The notes beneath the pieces are model-generated. The model was not told where the DNA came from, searched no databases, and was given only the letters and a program-made list of their open reading frames with translations. A program made the translations under genes and the position numbers. A stretch of 64,000 bases of DNA from NCBI RefSeq assembly GCF_001436755.1, contig NZ_AYZD01000015.1, positions 334,262-398,261 of the forward strand, in the 5' to 3' direction. The DNA comes from Liquorilactobacillus aquaticus DSM 21051 (GTDB lineage: Bacteria; Bacillota; Bacilli; Lactobacillales; Lactobacillaceae). Numbering within the stretch: position 1 is the first letter of the stretch; each line of letters opens with the position of its first letter. Positions 45,809 to 53,295 of this stretch are shown in pieces.

Positions 45809-45918
45809 AATATCCTCCCTATTATTTATGATTTACATTATAACGTTTTTTAAAATTAAAAAAAATTTTTTGTTTATGTTATGAAATCTAAAACGTTTTT
45901 TTTAGTTGCGGTTGGTGC

Positions 45919-45924
45919 TATACT
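45919..45924 (+). promoter_or_regulatory. extended -10 promoter of the 108-residue gene
   Basis: TGCTATACT provides an extended -10 element (TG, one base, TATACT) 35 nt before the ATG. No clear -35 box is seen, as is usual for extended -10 promoters. Confidence 0.5.
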
Positions 45925-45958
45925 TTAAACATTAAATTAATTTTTCAGGAGAAACGCT

Positions 45959-46285
45959 ATGATAGATTTCAAATCAAACAATATACCCTTGTCCCTAGGA
46001 CTTCTGGTGGGTTTCGCCACTGGTATTTATGCAAATAGATTAGCTAAGAGAAAAAGTTACATCTCACCGCAAAAGATACTTAAACAAATCAAAAGAACTT
46101 TCCAAGAAGAGACACCTATTCAAGGAGCTTGGATTAGCACATTCACTCAGCCATTTCAAAAATTTGCTTTTAAAACACAGGTTTACAGCGGCGGGCTTTC
46201 CCGCATGGAAGATCACCAGCTTATTCAATACAAATTTTTAGCGGATGCCAAAACAGGTGGTGTGCTCGATTTACAGCGTTTATGA
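45959..46285 (+). CDS. hypothetical membrane-anchored protein (108 aa)
   Basis: I do not recognise this protein. It has one hydrophobic helix (about residues 10-26, with SLGLLVGFATGIYA), a basic patch (RLAKRKS) and a soluble C-terminal region of about 75 residues with PQKILKQIKRTF and VYSGGLSRMEDHQLIQYKFLADAKTG. The pattern suggests an N-terminal anchor with a small folded domain outside or inside the membrane. CAGGAG precedes the ATG with good spacing. It is alone on the plus strand, convergent with trmB (8 nt apart). The last residues resemble those of other lactobacillar proteins of unknown role. Confidence 0.7.
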   Translation: MIDFKSNNIPLSLGLLVGFATGIYANRLAKRKSYISPQKILKQIKRTFQEETPIQGAWISTFTQPFQKFAFKTQVYSGGLSRMEDHQLIQYKFLADAKTGGVLDLQRL

Positions 46286-46293
46286 ACAAAATA

Positions 46294-46932
46294 TCAAAAA
46301 TGAGCTTCTAATTTGTAAATAACCTGTCCTCTTTGACTGAATTTTTCCTCGTACTCAGTCATAACATTGTCCTCTGCCTCGTCACTTTGATGAAGATTTA
46401 ACGAAATTTTGTCAAAAATCATTCCAAAGTTATTCATACTTTTTAAGGAGTATTCGAACAGTCCACGGTTATCGGTTTTGAATTCAAGATGTCCCTTTTT
46501 TTCCAATACATTTTTATACTGTTCTAGGAAAGTCGGGTAGGTTAACCTTCGCTTGGCTTGCTTTTTCTTTGGCCATGGGTCTGAAAAATTAAGATAGATA
46601 ACAGCAACTTCACCATCTTCAAAGTACTCACTTACCCCACTGCCATTCGCACAAATTAATTGTAAATTATCCAATTTCAGCTCAAGTTGTTTTTTCAAAA
46701 CAACTGCTGCCACAGAAGTCTGAAGTTCGATACCAATAAAATTACGTTCTGGATGCTTTTGTGCCATTTCAATAATAAACTGTCCCTTACCTGTCCCGAT
46801 CTCAACAAATAACGGCGCAATTTTTTTGAATCGTTTTTGCCATTCACTTCGATATTTTTTTGGATCTGTTGTGATAAACTGCGGATTGGCTTCGATCAAA
46901 GGCCTCGCCCATGGTTTATTACGTAAACGCAT
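46294..46932 (-). CDS. trmB: tRNA (guanine-N7-)-methyltransferase
   Basis: TrmB methylates G46 in tRNA variable loops. The 212-residue protein has the SAM motif [10 protein letters not shown] and the catalytic region [17 protein letters not shown]. The start MRLRNKPWA lies just behind AGGAGG; the longer frame upstream overlaps the terminator of the ecs operon. It matches Bacillus ytmQ/trmB, near the YtmP-like gene. Confidence 0.96.
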   Translation of the reverse strand: MRLRNKPWARPLIEANPQFITTDPKKYRSEWQKRFKKIAPLFVEIGTGKGQFIIEMAQKHPERNFIGIELQTSVAAVVLKKQLELKLDNLQLICANGSGVSEYFEDGEVAVIYLNFSDPWPKKKQAKRRLTYPTFLEQYKNVLEKKGHLEFKTDNRGLFEYSLKSMNNFGMIFDKISLNLHQSDEAEDNVMTEYEEKFSQRGQVIYKLEAHF

Positions 46933-46969
46933 ATTTTTCCTCCTAGTAATTAAATAATCATACAAAAAT

Positions 46970-47005
46970 AAAAAAAGCTGGAACAAAAAAACATTTGTTT
47001 CAGCT
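46970..47005 (-). terminator. intrinsic terminator of the ecsAB-ytmP series
   Basis: AGCTG-A-AACAAA pairs with TTTGTT-C-CAGCT on the minus strand, followed by seven T. It lies between the YtmP-like gene and trmB. Confidence 0.8.
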
Positions 47006-47102
47006 CACCATAACATTAAAAATATCCTTTGGACCAGAAAATGATCTACAACAATTACATGTCCCATCCCTTTATAATCAATTGAACCCTTGACTCAGGT
47101 AA

Positions 47103-47915
47103 TTAGACAAATAATGTAAAGTCATAGCCCCCCTGGTTCTTTGATATGTCAGCAAGCTTTAATATGTCTTGGTTCATTTCTATGAAATGACCACGCTCAC
47201 ACTGATTTTTGACTGATAACAGCAAGTTCAACCTGCAATACCAAGCGATGCGCTGTTGAAACGTATCGGTCAGGTTTTTATCAAAATTAGCTGTCAACCA
47301 TTCTTTCCAGTCCTTACGTGGGACATACTGACACATCAACACACTCAGATCCATGGCCGGGTCAGCCAATGCTGCTGACTCCCAGTCAACCAAATACAGT
47401 CGATTCGAATCTGATAATAACCAATTTTTGTGATTCAGATCACCGTGACAAACACTATAATCCCGATGATCAAACTTGGGCTGGTTAGATCTCAACCTAT
47501 TGGCGACATTTTTCAGTAAAGGGTGCTGCCGCAGTGAACTGCTTAACCCCCGAAAATAACTTGCTAACAAATCTTCAGGGAAAACATAGCGACCGCCAAC
47601 CTGCCACAGCATTTTCTTAAGTACATTTGATCTGTGTACTCTAGTCAGCAGCTCCACAACTCGCCTATCCTTCATTTCTTCACGAGTCAAGCAACGGCCA
47701 TTAAGCCATTCCTGTGCTGTCAATGTATCCCCCGTCGAAATATGCCGTGTCCACACCAAACGTGGAGTAATTTCCTCTAAAGAGAGAGCTGCCAAGAAAG
47801 GAGAAGTGTTTCGCTTTATAAAAAGCTTTTCCTGTTCTTTTGTACCCACATAAGCCATGCCAGTGTTACCGCCAATCGGCCGAATTTGCCAACCGTCATC
47901 CAGTCTGAAATCCAT
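47103..47915 (-). CDS. APH/choline-kinase-like phosphotransferase (YtmP-like)
   Basis: This 270-residue protein has the aminoglycoside/choline kinase fold, with the catalytic loop HGDLNHKNWLL and the metal motif VDWESAALADPAMDL. It resembles Bacillus YtmP, found next to trmB, and its substrate is unknown. The ATG start lies ten nt behind GAGGAG. It follows ecsB by about 60 nt and is probably co-transcribed. It should not be read as a resistance gene on this evidence. Confidence 0.88.
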   Translation of the reverse strand: MDFRLDDGWQIRPIGGNTGMAYVGTKEQEKLFIKRNTSPFLAALSLEEITPRLVWTRHISTGDTLTAQEWLNGRCLTREEMKDRRVVELLTRVHRSNVLKKMLWQVGGRYVFPEDLLASYFRGLSSSLRQHPLLKNVANRLRSNQPKFDHRDYSVCHGDLNHKNWLLSDSNRLYLVDWESAALADPAMDLSVLMCQYVPRKDWKEWLTANFDKNLTDTFQQRIAWYCRLNLLLSVKNQCERGHFIEMNQDILKLADISKNQGGYDFTLFV

Positions 47916-47978
47916 ATTGGCCAATCTCCTCTACACGATACCTAACTAGTACAAGTCTACAAACTCGCTTACTGAGTG

Positions 47979-49193
47979 TCAAGTATTTTTTACTGCATAT
48001 TTTGTCAAAAAGTTACCCGTTAGAAAGACAATCATCAAAAGAACGGTTCCAGCTACTCCTAGTGTCTCAACCAAAGCATGCGTTGCAAGCACACTTGCCG
48101 CAACTAATAATACACCTGTCAGTAATAATAAACAGCGGAGAACCCCTCTAAAATTGGCAAGTCTATCAGCCTTTTTTAACGGATAGATATGTGTAAAGAT
48201 TATATCATCATAGTCATTATAGAGCGGTAGTAATTGAAAACCAACTAAATACATAAAAAGCATCGTCAATATTATCGCTAATATAATGTTCGGGATAAAA
48301 ATCAGAACGACAAACCCCAGCACACTAAGTCTTAAATACAGACTGCTATATTCACTTTTTCTTACTAGAGCACGCCAATATAGAAACTTGAAAACATCTT
48401 TTGAAGTTTTCATTTTTGGCAAATAAGCATCAAGTAATTTGAAACGGTGAACACTTCCCTTTACCTGTGGAACATCTGTAAAAAGATTTATAAAACGATA
48501 TAGGCTCATCATTCGATGATTTTCAATTTGCAGCATTCGTTTCCAACGAAATACATTTTTTTTAGCAGCTTTTCTGATGAGATATACCATTACTACCAAG
48601 CTAACCAATGTCAACGACAACGCAATAAATGCCGACAAATAGAAAGTCAAAATCATAACTGACACTGGAATGATAAATTCGACAGATAATTTCATCCACC
48701 ATTTGTCAACCTTAACATCATAACTAATAATGAGAAAACGTCCAAGGTAAACCGCCTTTAACAATAATTGTGTTAACCAAAGCAACCAAATTTCTGCCGT
48801 TCTTAAATGCACCCCCTGTTGTAGAAAGGGAATTGAAATCAACATACTCAACGACTGAAAAAAGAGCGCAATAAAAAACGAATGCGTAAAAGCTCGTTTT
48901 AAAAAAGAAAACATTTTATTTTCAAGCGGCAAAAGGAAAATAGTGTCGGGTTCATCCAAAAGAGACACAAAACTACCCATTTGAAGCATTAAAACAAAGA
49001 TCACTACCATTAATGGTCTGCTCCACCACTCAAGTGTATTAGGTAATGATCTTAAAAAATTTGAATATCCTAAACCCAAGCCACCAACAAAGAACAACAG
49101 CGCTAACACAAAATGATCGTTCAATACAAATCTTGAATAATGCAAGAGCACACGCTGATATTTTTTCAAACGCACATTCCACAAATTATCCAT
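47979..49193 (-). CDS. ecsB: ABC transporter membrane subunit EcsB
   Basis: EcsB is the membrane part of the Ecs transporter, which affects signal-peptide and secretion functions in Bacillus. The 404-residue protein has about ten hydrophobic helices in two groups, with a charged loop in the middle (RWKRMLQIENHRMMS). The start overlaps the ecsA stop by 8 nt. The substrate is not known; EcsAB has been linked to intramembrane protease function. Confidence 0.9.
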   Translation of the reverse strand: MDNLWNVRLKKYQRVLLHYSRFVLNDHFVLALLFFVGGLGLGYSNFLRSLPNTLEWWSRPLMVVIFVLMLQMGSFVSLLDEPDTIFLLPLENKMFSFLKRAFTHSFFIALFFQSLSMLISIPFLQQGVHLRTAEIWLLWLTQLLLKAVYLGRFLIISYDVKVDKWWMKLSVEFIIPVSVMILTFYLSAFIALSLTLVSLVVMVYLIRKAAKKNVFRWKRMLQIENHRMMSLYRFINLFTDVPQVKGSVHRFKLLDAYLPKMKTSKDVFKFLYWRALVRKSEYSSLYLRLSVLGFVVLIFIPNIILAIILTMLFMYLVGFQLLPLYNDYDDIIFTHIYPLKKADRLANFRGVLRCLLLLTGVLLVAASVLATHALVETLGVAGTVLLMIVFLTGNFLTKYAVKNT

Positions 49194-49926
49194 GGTTTGT
49201 CACTTCCTGAGTCAATCCGAGGTATATGTCTGTTAATGTAGCCTGCTGATTCTGATATACATTGCGAAGCTCTTCAAATGTACCCTGTGTTTTTATCTTC
49301 CCTTCATGAAGAAGTACAAAGTAATCACAATGTTCTTGCGCAGTACTAAGGACATGAGTCGACATCAATACAGCAGCCCCGCGTTTTTTTTCACTTTGAA
49401 TTAGGTTTAATAAATCCCTGGTCGCTAATGGATCCAGCCCCAGAAACGGCTCATCGATTACATAAAGTTCTGCCTCTGTCAAAAAAGCACATACAATCAT
49501 TACTTTTTGTTTCATCCCTTTTGAAAAATTAGCAGGAAACCATTCTAGTTTGTTTGAAAGTCTGAACATTTTAAGCAGTGATTCTGCCCTTAGCCATGCC
49601 TTTCCTTTATTCAAACCATATGCCATTATTGTCAGATCAATATGCTCTCTTAATGTCAGTTCCTGATACAATACCGGGATCTCAGGAATATAAGCCATTT
49701 TACTTTTGTAGGTTTCTGGATCTTTCATTAATGTTGCACCATCGATGATAATACTGCCCTTTTGTGGAGTCAGTAATCCAATAACATGATTAATTGTTGT
49801 CGATTTCCCTGCACCATTTAAGCCTATAAGACCAACTACTTCGCCAGCACGAACCTCAAAAGAAATGTTCTTTAAAACTGGCACTTGGGAATATCCTCCA
49901 ACTAGACCATTAATTTTTAATGTCAT
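49186..49926 (-). CDS. ecsA: ABC transporter ATPase EcsA
   Basis: EcsA is the ATPase subunit that pairs with EcsB. The 246-residue protein has Walker A GLNGAGKST, the variant signature FSKGMKQK (for LSGGQ), Walker B LYVIDEPFLGLDP and the switch STHVLS. It has an extended -10 promoter upstream. It lies next to the divergent hit gene, as in Bacillus, which supports the assignment. Confidence 0.93.
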   Translation of the reverse strand: MTLKINGLVGGYSQVPVLKNISFEVRAGEVVGLIGLNGAGKSTTINHVIGLLTPQKGSIIIDGATLMKDPETYKSKMAYIPEIPVLYQELTLREHIDLTIMAYGLNKGKAWLRAESLLKMFRLSNKLEWFPANFSKGMKQKVMIVCAFLTEAELYVIDEPFLGLDPLATRDLLNLIQSEKKRGAAVLMSTHVLSTAQEHCDYFVLLHEGKIKTQGTFEELRNVYQNQQATLTDIYLGLTQEVTNHG

Positions 49927-49972
49927 TACAAATATATTCCTTTCAGCTTTTTGTTAGTGATAATTTAGGGAT

Positions 49973-49978
49973 ATTATA
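49973..49978 (-). promoter_or_regulatory. extended -10 promoter of ecsAB
   Basis: TGCTATAAT, a consensus extended -10 element, lies about 47 nt before the ecsA ATG on the minus strand. No good -35 box is present. Confidence 0.6.
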
Positions 49979-49989
49979 GCATATATTTT

Positions 49990-50280
49990 TAAGGAAGCAG
50001 TTTAAAATAAGCGTGTGCTGTAAGTCGGTAAAATTTAAGTTCTAACGCAAGATTACGGACATGGCGTGTTTTTTTACTGTGAATAATTCGACATTAGGCA
50101 GAGTATTTTGACTTACGGAACTCGTTTAGACAAAATCGATAAAGGAAATGGATCAATCAAATACACCCAGCTTACCTATAGGATACGGAATGTAGCTATT
50201 TAAAATCATTCAGAAGTTCTTGTTGATTTTTTACTCGTATATGCCCGACTAACATGATCTAAACACTCTAAAAGGACACC
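49990..50280. other. gene-free central part of the ecsA-hit intergenic region
   Basis: The ecsA-hit gap is 412 bp, long for a divergent promoter region. Apart from the ecsA promoter I find no open frame of useful length. A loose inverted repeat joins GTAAGTC near 50022 with GACTTAC near 50110, with further similarity in the flanking AAAAT. It may be a decayed gene or a structured leader; I cannot decide. Confidence 0.4.
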
Positions 50281-50338
50281 CTGAAGGCCACATATAGTGT
50301 ATACTTGTTATTGAATAAGTCTGAAAGAAGGTTATACT

Positions 50339-50761
50339 ATGGAAAATTGTATTTTTTGTAAAATAATAGCCGGTGAAATTCCGAGCACCACTATTTACGA
50401 AGATGAGGCAGTCAAAGCATTTTTAGATATCTCACAAACAACTCCAGGTCATACTCTGGTCGTTCCTAAAAAACATGTTGCCGACATTTTTGAATACGAT
50501 CAAACTCTGGCAGCCTCTGTGTTTGAGCGTATTCCTAAAATTGCTCGTGCCATAAAAGCTAGCGATAGTTCCATAAAGGGTATGAATATTGTTAATAACA
50601 ATGGGGCAATAGCATACCAGTCAGTTTTTCACTCCCATTTTCATCTTATTCCACGTTACTCAAGCAAAGATGACTTTAAAATGATTTTTGTAGATAATTC
50701 TGCGAACTACAAGCAGGAGAAACTTACTCAAATTGCAGCTCAAATAAAAAAACAATTCTAG
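50339..50761 (+). CDS. hit: HIT family nucleotide-binding protein
   Basis: This 140-residue histidine-triad protein has the N-terminal motif CIFCKIIAGEIPS and the catalytic triad motif HSHFHLIPR near residue 99 (H-x-H-x-H-x-x pattern). HIT proteins hydrolyse AMP-linked phosphoramidates, probably as housekeeping enzymes. The two conserved Cys residues give the zinc-binding half of the usual C-x-x-C site. The start has AAGAAGG upstream. It leads a plus-strand unit with a small membrane protein. Confidence 0.95.
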   Translation: MENCIFCKIIAGEIPSTTIYEDEAVKAFLDISQTTPGHTLVVPKKHVADIFEYDQTLAASVFERIPKIARAIKASDSSIKGMNIVNNNGAIAYQSVFHSHFHLIPRYSSKDDFKMIFVDNSANYKQEKLTQIAAQIKKQF

Positions 50762-50773
50762 GAGGAATGAAGA

Positions 50774-51076
50774 TTGCAAACATCTCAAAAAATTGGTTTG
50801 ATTGGAGTTATTGCAAGTACTGCTGTCATAGTATATTGTTCTCATCATCAGCTTCATCGTAAAGGAAAACAAGCTAAGGCACAGTATATGGGGTTGAAAG
50901 ATGATCTGCATGAAATCATCGATAAAACCGGCCGTGTCTCCAAAAACTTTAAAAATCTCTCACACGATATTGACAAATACTCACCAGTTTTTGAAGAATT
51001 AATGGACGAAATTAATGAATTTCAATTCTTAATAAAACCACATCTCGATAAAATTGAAAAATCACAATCTAAATAA
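50774..51076 (+). CDS. small membrane-anchored protein (YtxH/YhaH-like)
   Basis: The 100-residue protein has one N-terminal membrane helix (IGLIGVIASTAVIVYCS) and a charged, probably helical tail with KTGRVSKNFKNLSHDIDKY. That layout is like YtxH-type proteins, such as Bacillus YhaH in the same neighbourhood. A TTG start is chosen because GGAGG lies eight nt upstream and the ATG before it is in another frame. It follows hit by 12 nt and ends before a terminator. Confidence 0.75.
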   Translation: MQTSQKIGLIGVIASTAVIVYCSHHQLHRKGKQAKAQYMGLKDDLHEIIDKTGRVSKNFKNLSHDIDKYSPVFEELMDEINEFQFLIKPHLDKIEKSQSK

Positions 51077-51102
51077 TAAAATTAATTTATTATTTTTTTC
51101 GT

Positions 51103-51157
51103 AAAGATTGGGCAAAAACTGAAATTTTGGTAAACTTTTCCATTTTACCCAATCTTT
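51103..51157 (+). terminator. intrinsic terminator after the hit unit
   Basis: AAAGATTGGG-C-AAAA pairs with TTTT-A-CCCAATCTT across a loop of about 26 nt, followed by TTTT. It separates the hit unit from prsA. Confidence 0.7.
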
Positions 51158-51189
51158 TATTGTCATTGTGTTATAGTTATTATCGTTAG

Positions 51190-51219
51190 TTTGTATGTTT
51201 TCAGCTGTAAGCATACAAA
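51190..51219 (+). repeat. inverted repeat upstream of prsA
   Basis: TTTGTATG and CATACAAA are perfect 8-bp arms around a 14-nt centre, 30 nt before the prsA ATG. It may be an operator or an RNA hairpin near the ribosome binding site; no regulator is known to me. Confidence 0.5.
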
Positions 51220-51249
51220 GAAAATTATGAATGGGATGTGTTTTCTATA

Positions 51250-52128
51250 ATGAAAAAATGGGTTCTTGGTGTAGCAGGAGTTCTTATGACGTTAAGTCTT
51301 GCAGCATGTTCAAAAACAGTTGCGACGACATCTGGTGGAAAAATCACCGAAAGTGAATACTACGATAGTATGAAAAAGACTTCGTCTGGCAAACAAATTT
51401 TGCAACAAATGATTTTAGACAAGGTTCTTGAAAAACAATATGGCGACAAAGTTTCCGACAAAAAAGTAACACAGCAATATAATACTTATAAGAGTCAATA
51501 TGGTTCTTCATTTAGCTCTGTTTTAACACAAAATGGAATGACTAAGTCTAGCTTAAAGAAACAAATCCGCTCAAGTCTACTCCTTCGTGAAGCTGTTAAA
51601 GCAAATACGAAGATCACCAATAAGCAGCTTGAAAAGCAATGGAAATCTTATGAACCTAAAACGACTGTTGCTCATATTCTTGTAGCCAAAAAGGCAACCG
51701 CTCAAGAAGTTATTAAAAAACTTCAAAGTGGTGGAGATTTTACCAAACTTGCTAAAGAATACTCGACGGATTCAGCTACAAAGAACAAGGGTGGTAAACT
51801 TTCTGCCTTTGACAACACTGATACATCTTTAGACTCAACCTTCAAAAAAGCTGCATTTGCTTTAAAACAAGGTGAATATACAAAAGATCCAATCAAAACA
51901 AGTTACGGGTATCACGTTATCAAATCTATTAAGAAACCTGCTAAAGGCAAGATGTCTGATCACACTGCTGAATTGAAGACTCAAATCATCGATAACAAGA
52001 TGAACAGTTCTTCCTCTCTTCAAAGTGTTGTTTCTAAAGTTTTGAAAAAGGGTAACGTTTCGATCAAAGATAAAGACTTGAAAGATATTCTTTCCAACTA
52101 TCTTTCAACATCAAGCTCATCAAATTAA
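51250..52128 (+). CDS. prsA: foldase lipoprotein PrsA (parvulin-type prolyl isomerase)
   Basis: PrsA helps secreted proteins fold at the outer face of the membrane. The 292-residue protein has a lipoprotein signal with lipobox LAAC (Cys20 the predicted lipid-modified residue), an N-terminal chaperone region, and a parvulin domain (about residues 135-230) with AHILVAKK and [10 protein letters not shown]. The C-terminal part is Ser-rich. The start at MKKWVLG gives a proper signal peptide; an upstream GTG is closer to no good site. It is alone between terminators, in the ecs-hit neighbourhood like Bacillus prsA. Confidence 0.94.
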   Translation: MKKWVLGVAGVLMTLSLAACSKTVATTSGGKITESEYYDSMKKTSSGKQILQQMILDKVLEKQYGDKVSDKKVTQQYNTYKSQYGSSFSSVLTQNGMTKSSLKKQIRSSLLLREAVKANTKITNKQLEKQWKSYEPKTTVAHILVAKKATAQEVIKKLQSGGDFTKLAKEYSTDSATKNKGGKLSAFDNTDTSLDSTFKKAAFALKQGEYTKDPIKTSYGYHVIKSIKKPAKGKMSDHTAELKTQIIDNKMNSSSSLQSVVSKVLKKGNVSIKDKDLKDILSNYLSTSSSSN

Positions 52129-52140
52129 TTTTGCTTAAAT

Positions 52141-52196
52141 AAAAAGAAGTGTGGCTGTAACGGAGATTATTTCTCCCAGCCACACTTCTTTTTTTT
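52141..52196. terminator. bidirectional terminator between prsA and yhaM
   Basis: AGAAGTGTGGCTG and CAGCCACACTTCT form a 13-pair stem with A/T runs on both sides, serving both convergent genes. Confidence 0.92.
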
Positions 52197-52293
52197 CGCC
52201 AAATTCAGATATAGAAAAAACTTGGACTAAATTTTAATATTACATTTCATCTACACCCAAAACTATTTAAATCTTCTGATCCATCTTAATACT

Positions 52294-53268
52294 TCAATCA
52301 TCTTCACTGACTTGCGTTTTCTCCTGCGGACAGTAAAAATTACGTCCGTCCATCCCAAAAATTCTTTCAGAAAAGTTCCCTGACTCCGTGTGATTTAATG
52401 CACCTTTTAACATTTGAATAGACGCGTCAAGCTCATCGATTTGATGTAAGACTTCTGCCTCAATCAAGTGTGGTCGAACTGGAGAGCCATACTCAAGCAG
52501 CCCGTGATGGGAAAGAATCATATGTCTCAATAAAATCATGTCTTCGCTTGCAAGATCAATCTTCAAATGCTGACAAGCTTTGACAATTTCTTCATCGACT
52601 AAAACAATATGACCAATCAAGTTGCCTTCAAGTGTATATTTTGTAGCAACTGGTCCTGATAATTCAATTGTTTTCCCCAGATCATGGAGAAGCGCGCCTG
52701 CGTATAGTAATGGCGCATTAATCACATCAGAGTACTGTTTTGCAACTGAATGGGCTAAACGTAACATTGAAAGTGTATGATACGCTAAACCTCCATCAAA
52801 TGCATGGTGATTTTTTTTAGCAGCAGGAAAACTAAAAAAAGCATCATGATGCTCACGCAACAAATATCTTACGACCCTATTCCAGTTTGGATTAGTAATT
52901 TCAAAAAGTGCCTGATTAATTTCCTTTTCCATATCATCTTTTGGAACCGGAGCTGTCTTAACAAAAAGTTCTGGATTCATAGGTTCTTCTTCTGTTGTTT
53001 GACGCATATGGTAAATCTTTATTTGTGGGTTGTTCTTATACACTTCTCTTTTTCCCTTTAATAAAACGACTTGACCAGGTTTAAAATTAGCGATATCATC
53101 TTTTGAAGCGTCCCAAAACTTTGCACTGATTTCTCCAGAACTGTCGGAGAAATTAAATGCAATAAACTTTTTCCCATTTTTAGCTAGTCGTACCTCTGCA
53201 GATTTGATTAAAACAAATAATTCAACATTTTCATCAACCGCATAATCATATATTTTTCTTTGCTTCAT
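52294..53268 (-). CDS. yhaM: 3'-5' exoribonuclease YhaM (Cbf1)
   Basis: YhaM trims RNA 3' ends by a few nucleotides and may act in replication as Cbf1. The 324-residue protein has an N-terminal OB-fold (about 1-110, IKSAEVRLAKNGKKFIAFNFSD) and a HD domain with LLHDLGKT. Length and order are typical for Firmicutes. It follows yhaN by 27 nt, so yhaO-yhaN-yhaM form one transcript. Confidence 0.94.
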   Translation of the reverse strand: MKQRKIYDYAVDENVELFVLIKSAEVRLAKNGKKFIAFNFSDSSGEISAKFWDASKDDIANFKPGQVVLLKGKREVYKNNPQIKIYHMRQTTEEEPMNPELFVKTAPVPKDDMEKEINQALFEITNPNWNRVVRYLLREHHDAFFSFPAAKKNHHAFDGGLAYHTLSMLRLAHSVAKQYSDVINAPLLYAGALLHDLGKTIELSGPVATKYTLEGNLIGHIVLVDEEIVKACQHLKIDLASEDMILLRHMILSHHGLLEYGSPVRPHLIEAEVLHQIDELDASIQMLKGALNHTESGNFSERIFGMDGRNFYCPQEKTQVSEDD

Positions 53269-53295
53269 TTCTGTTCCTGCCTCTCCATTCTCGTT

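Noticed and set aside
47103-47915. Aminoglycoside resistance gene
   Set aside because: The kinase fold is shared by many housekeeping enzymes, and the context (ecsAB, trmB) matches YtmP, not a resistance element.
49990-50280. Insertion sequence remnant in the ecsA-hit gap
   Set aside because: No terminal inverted repeats, target duplication or transposase frame could be seen; only a loose inverted repeat.
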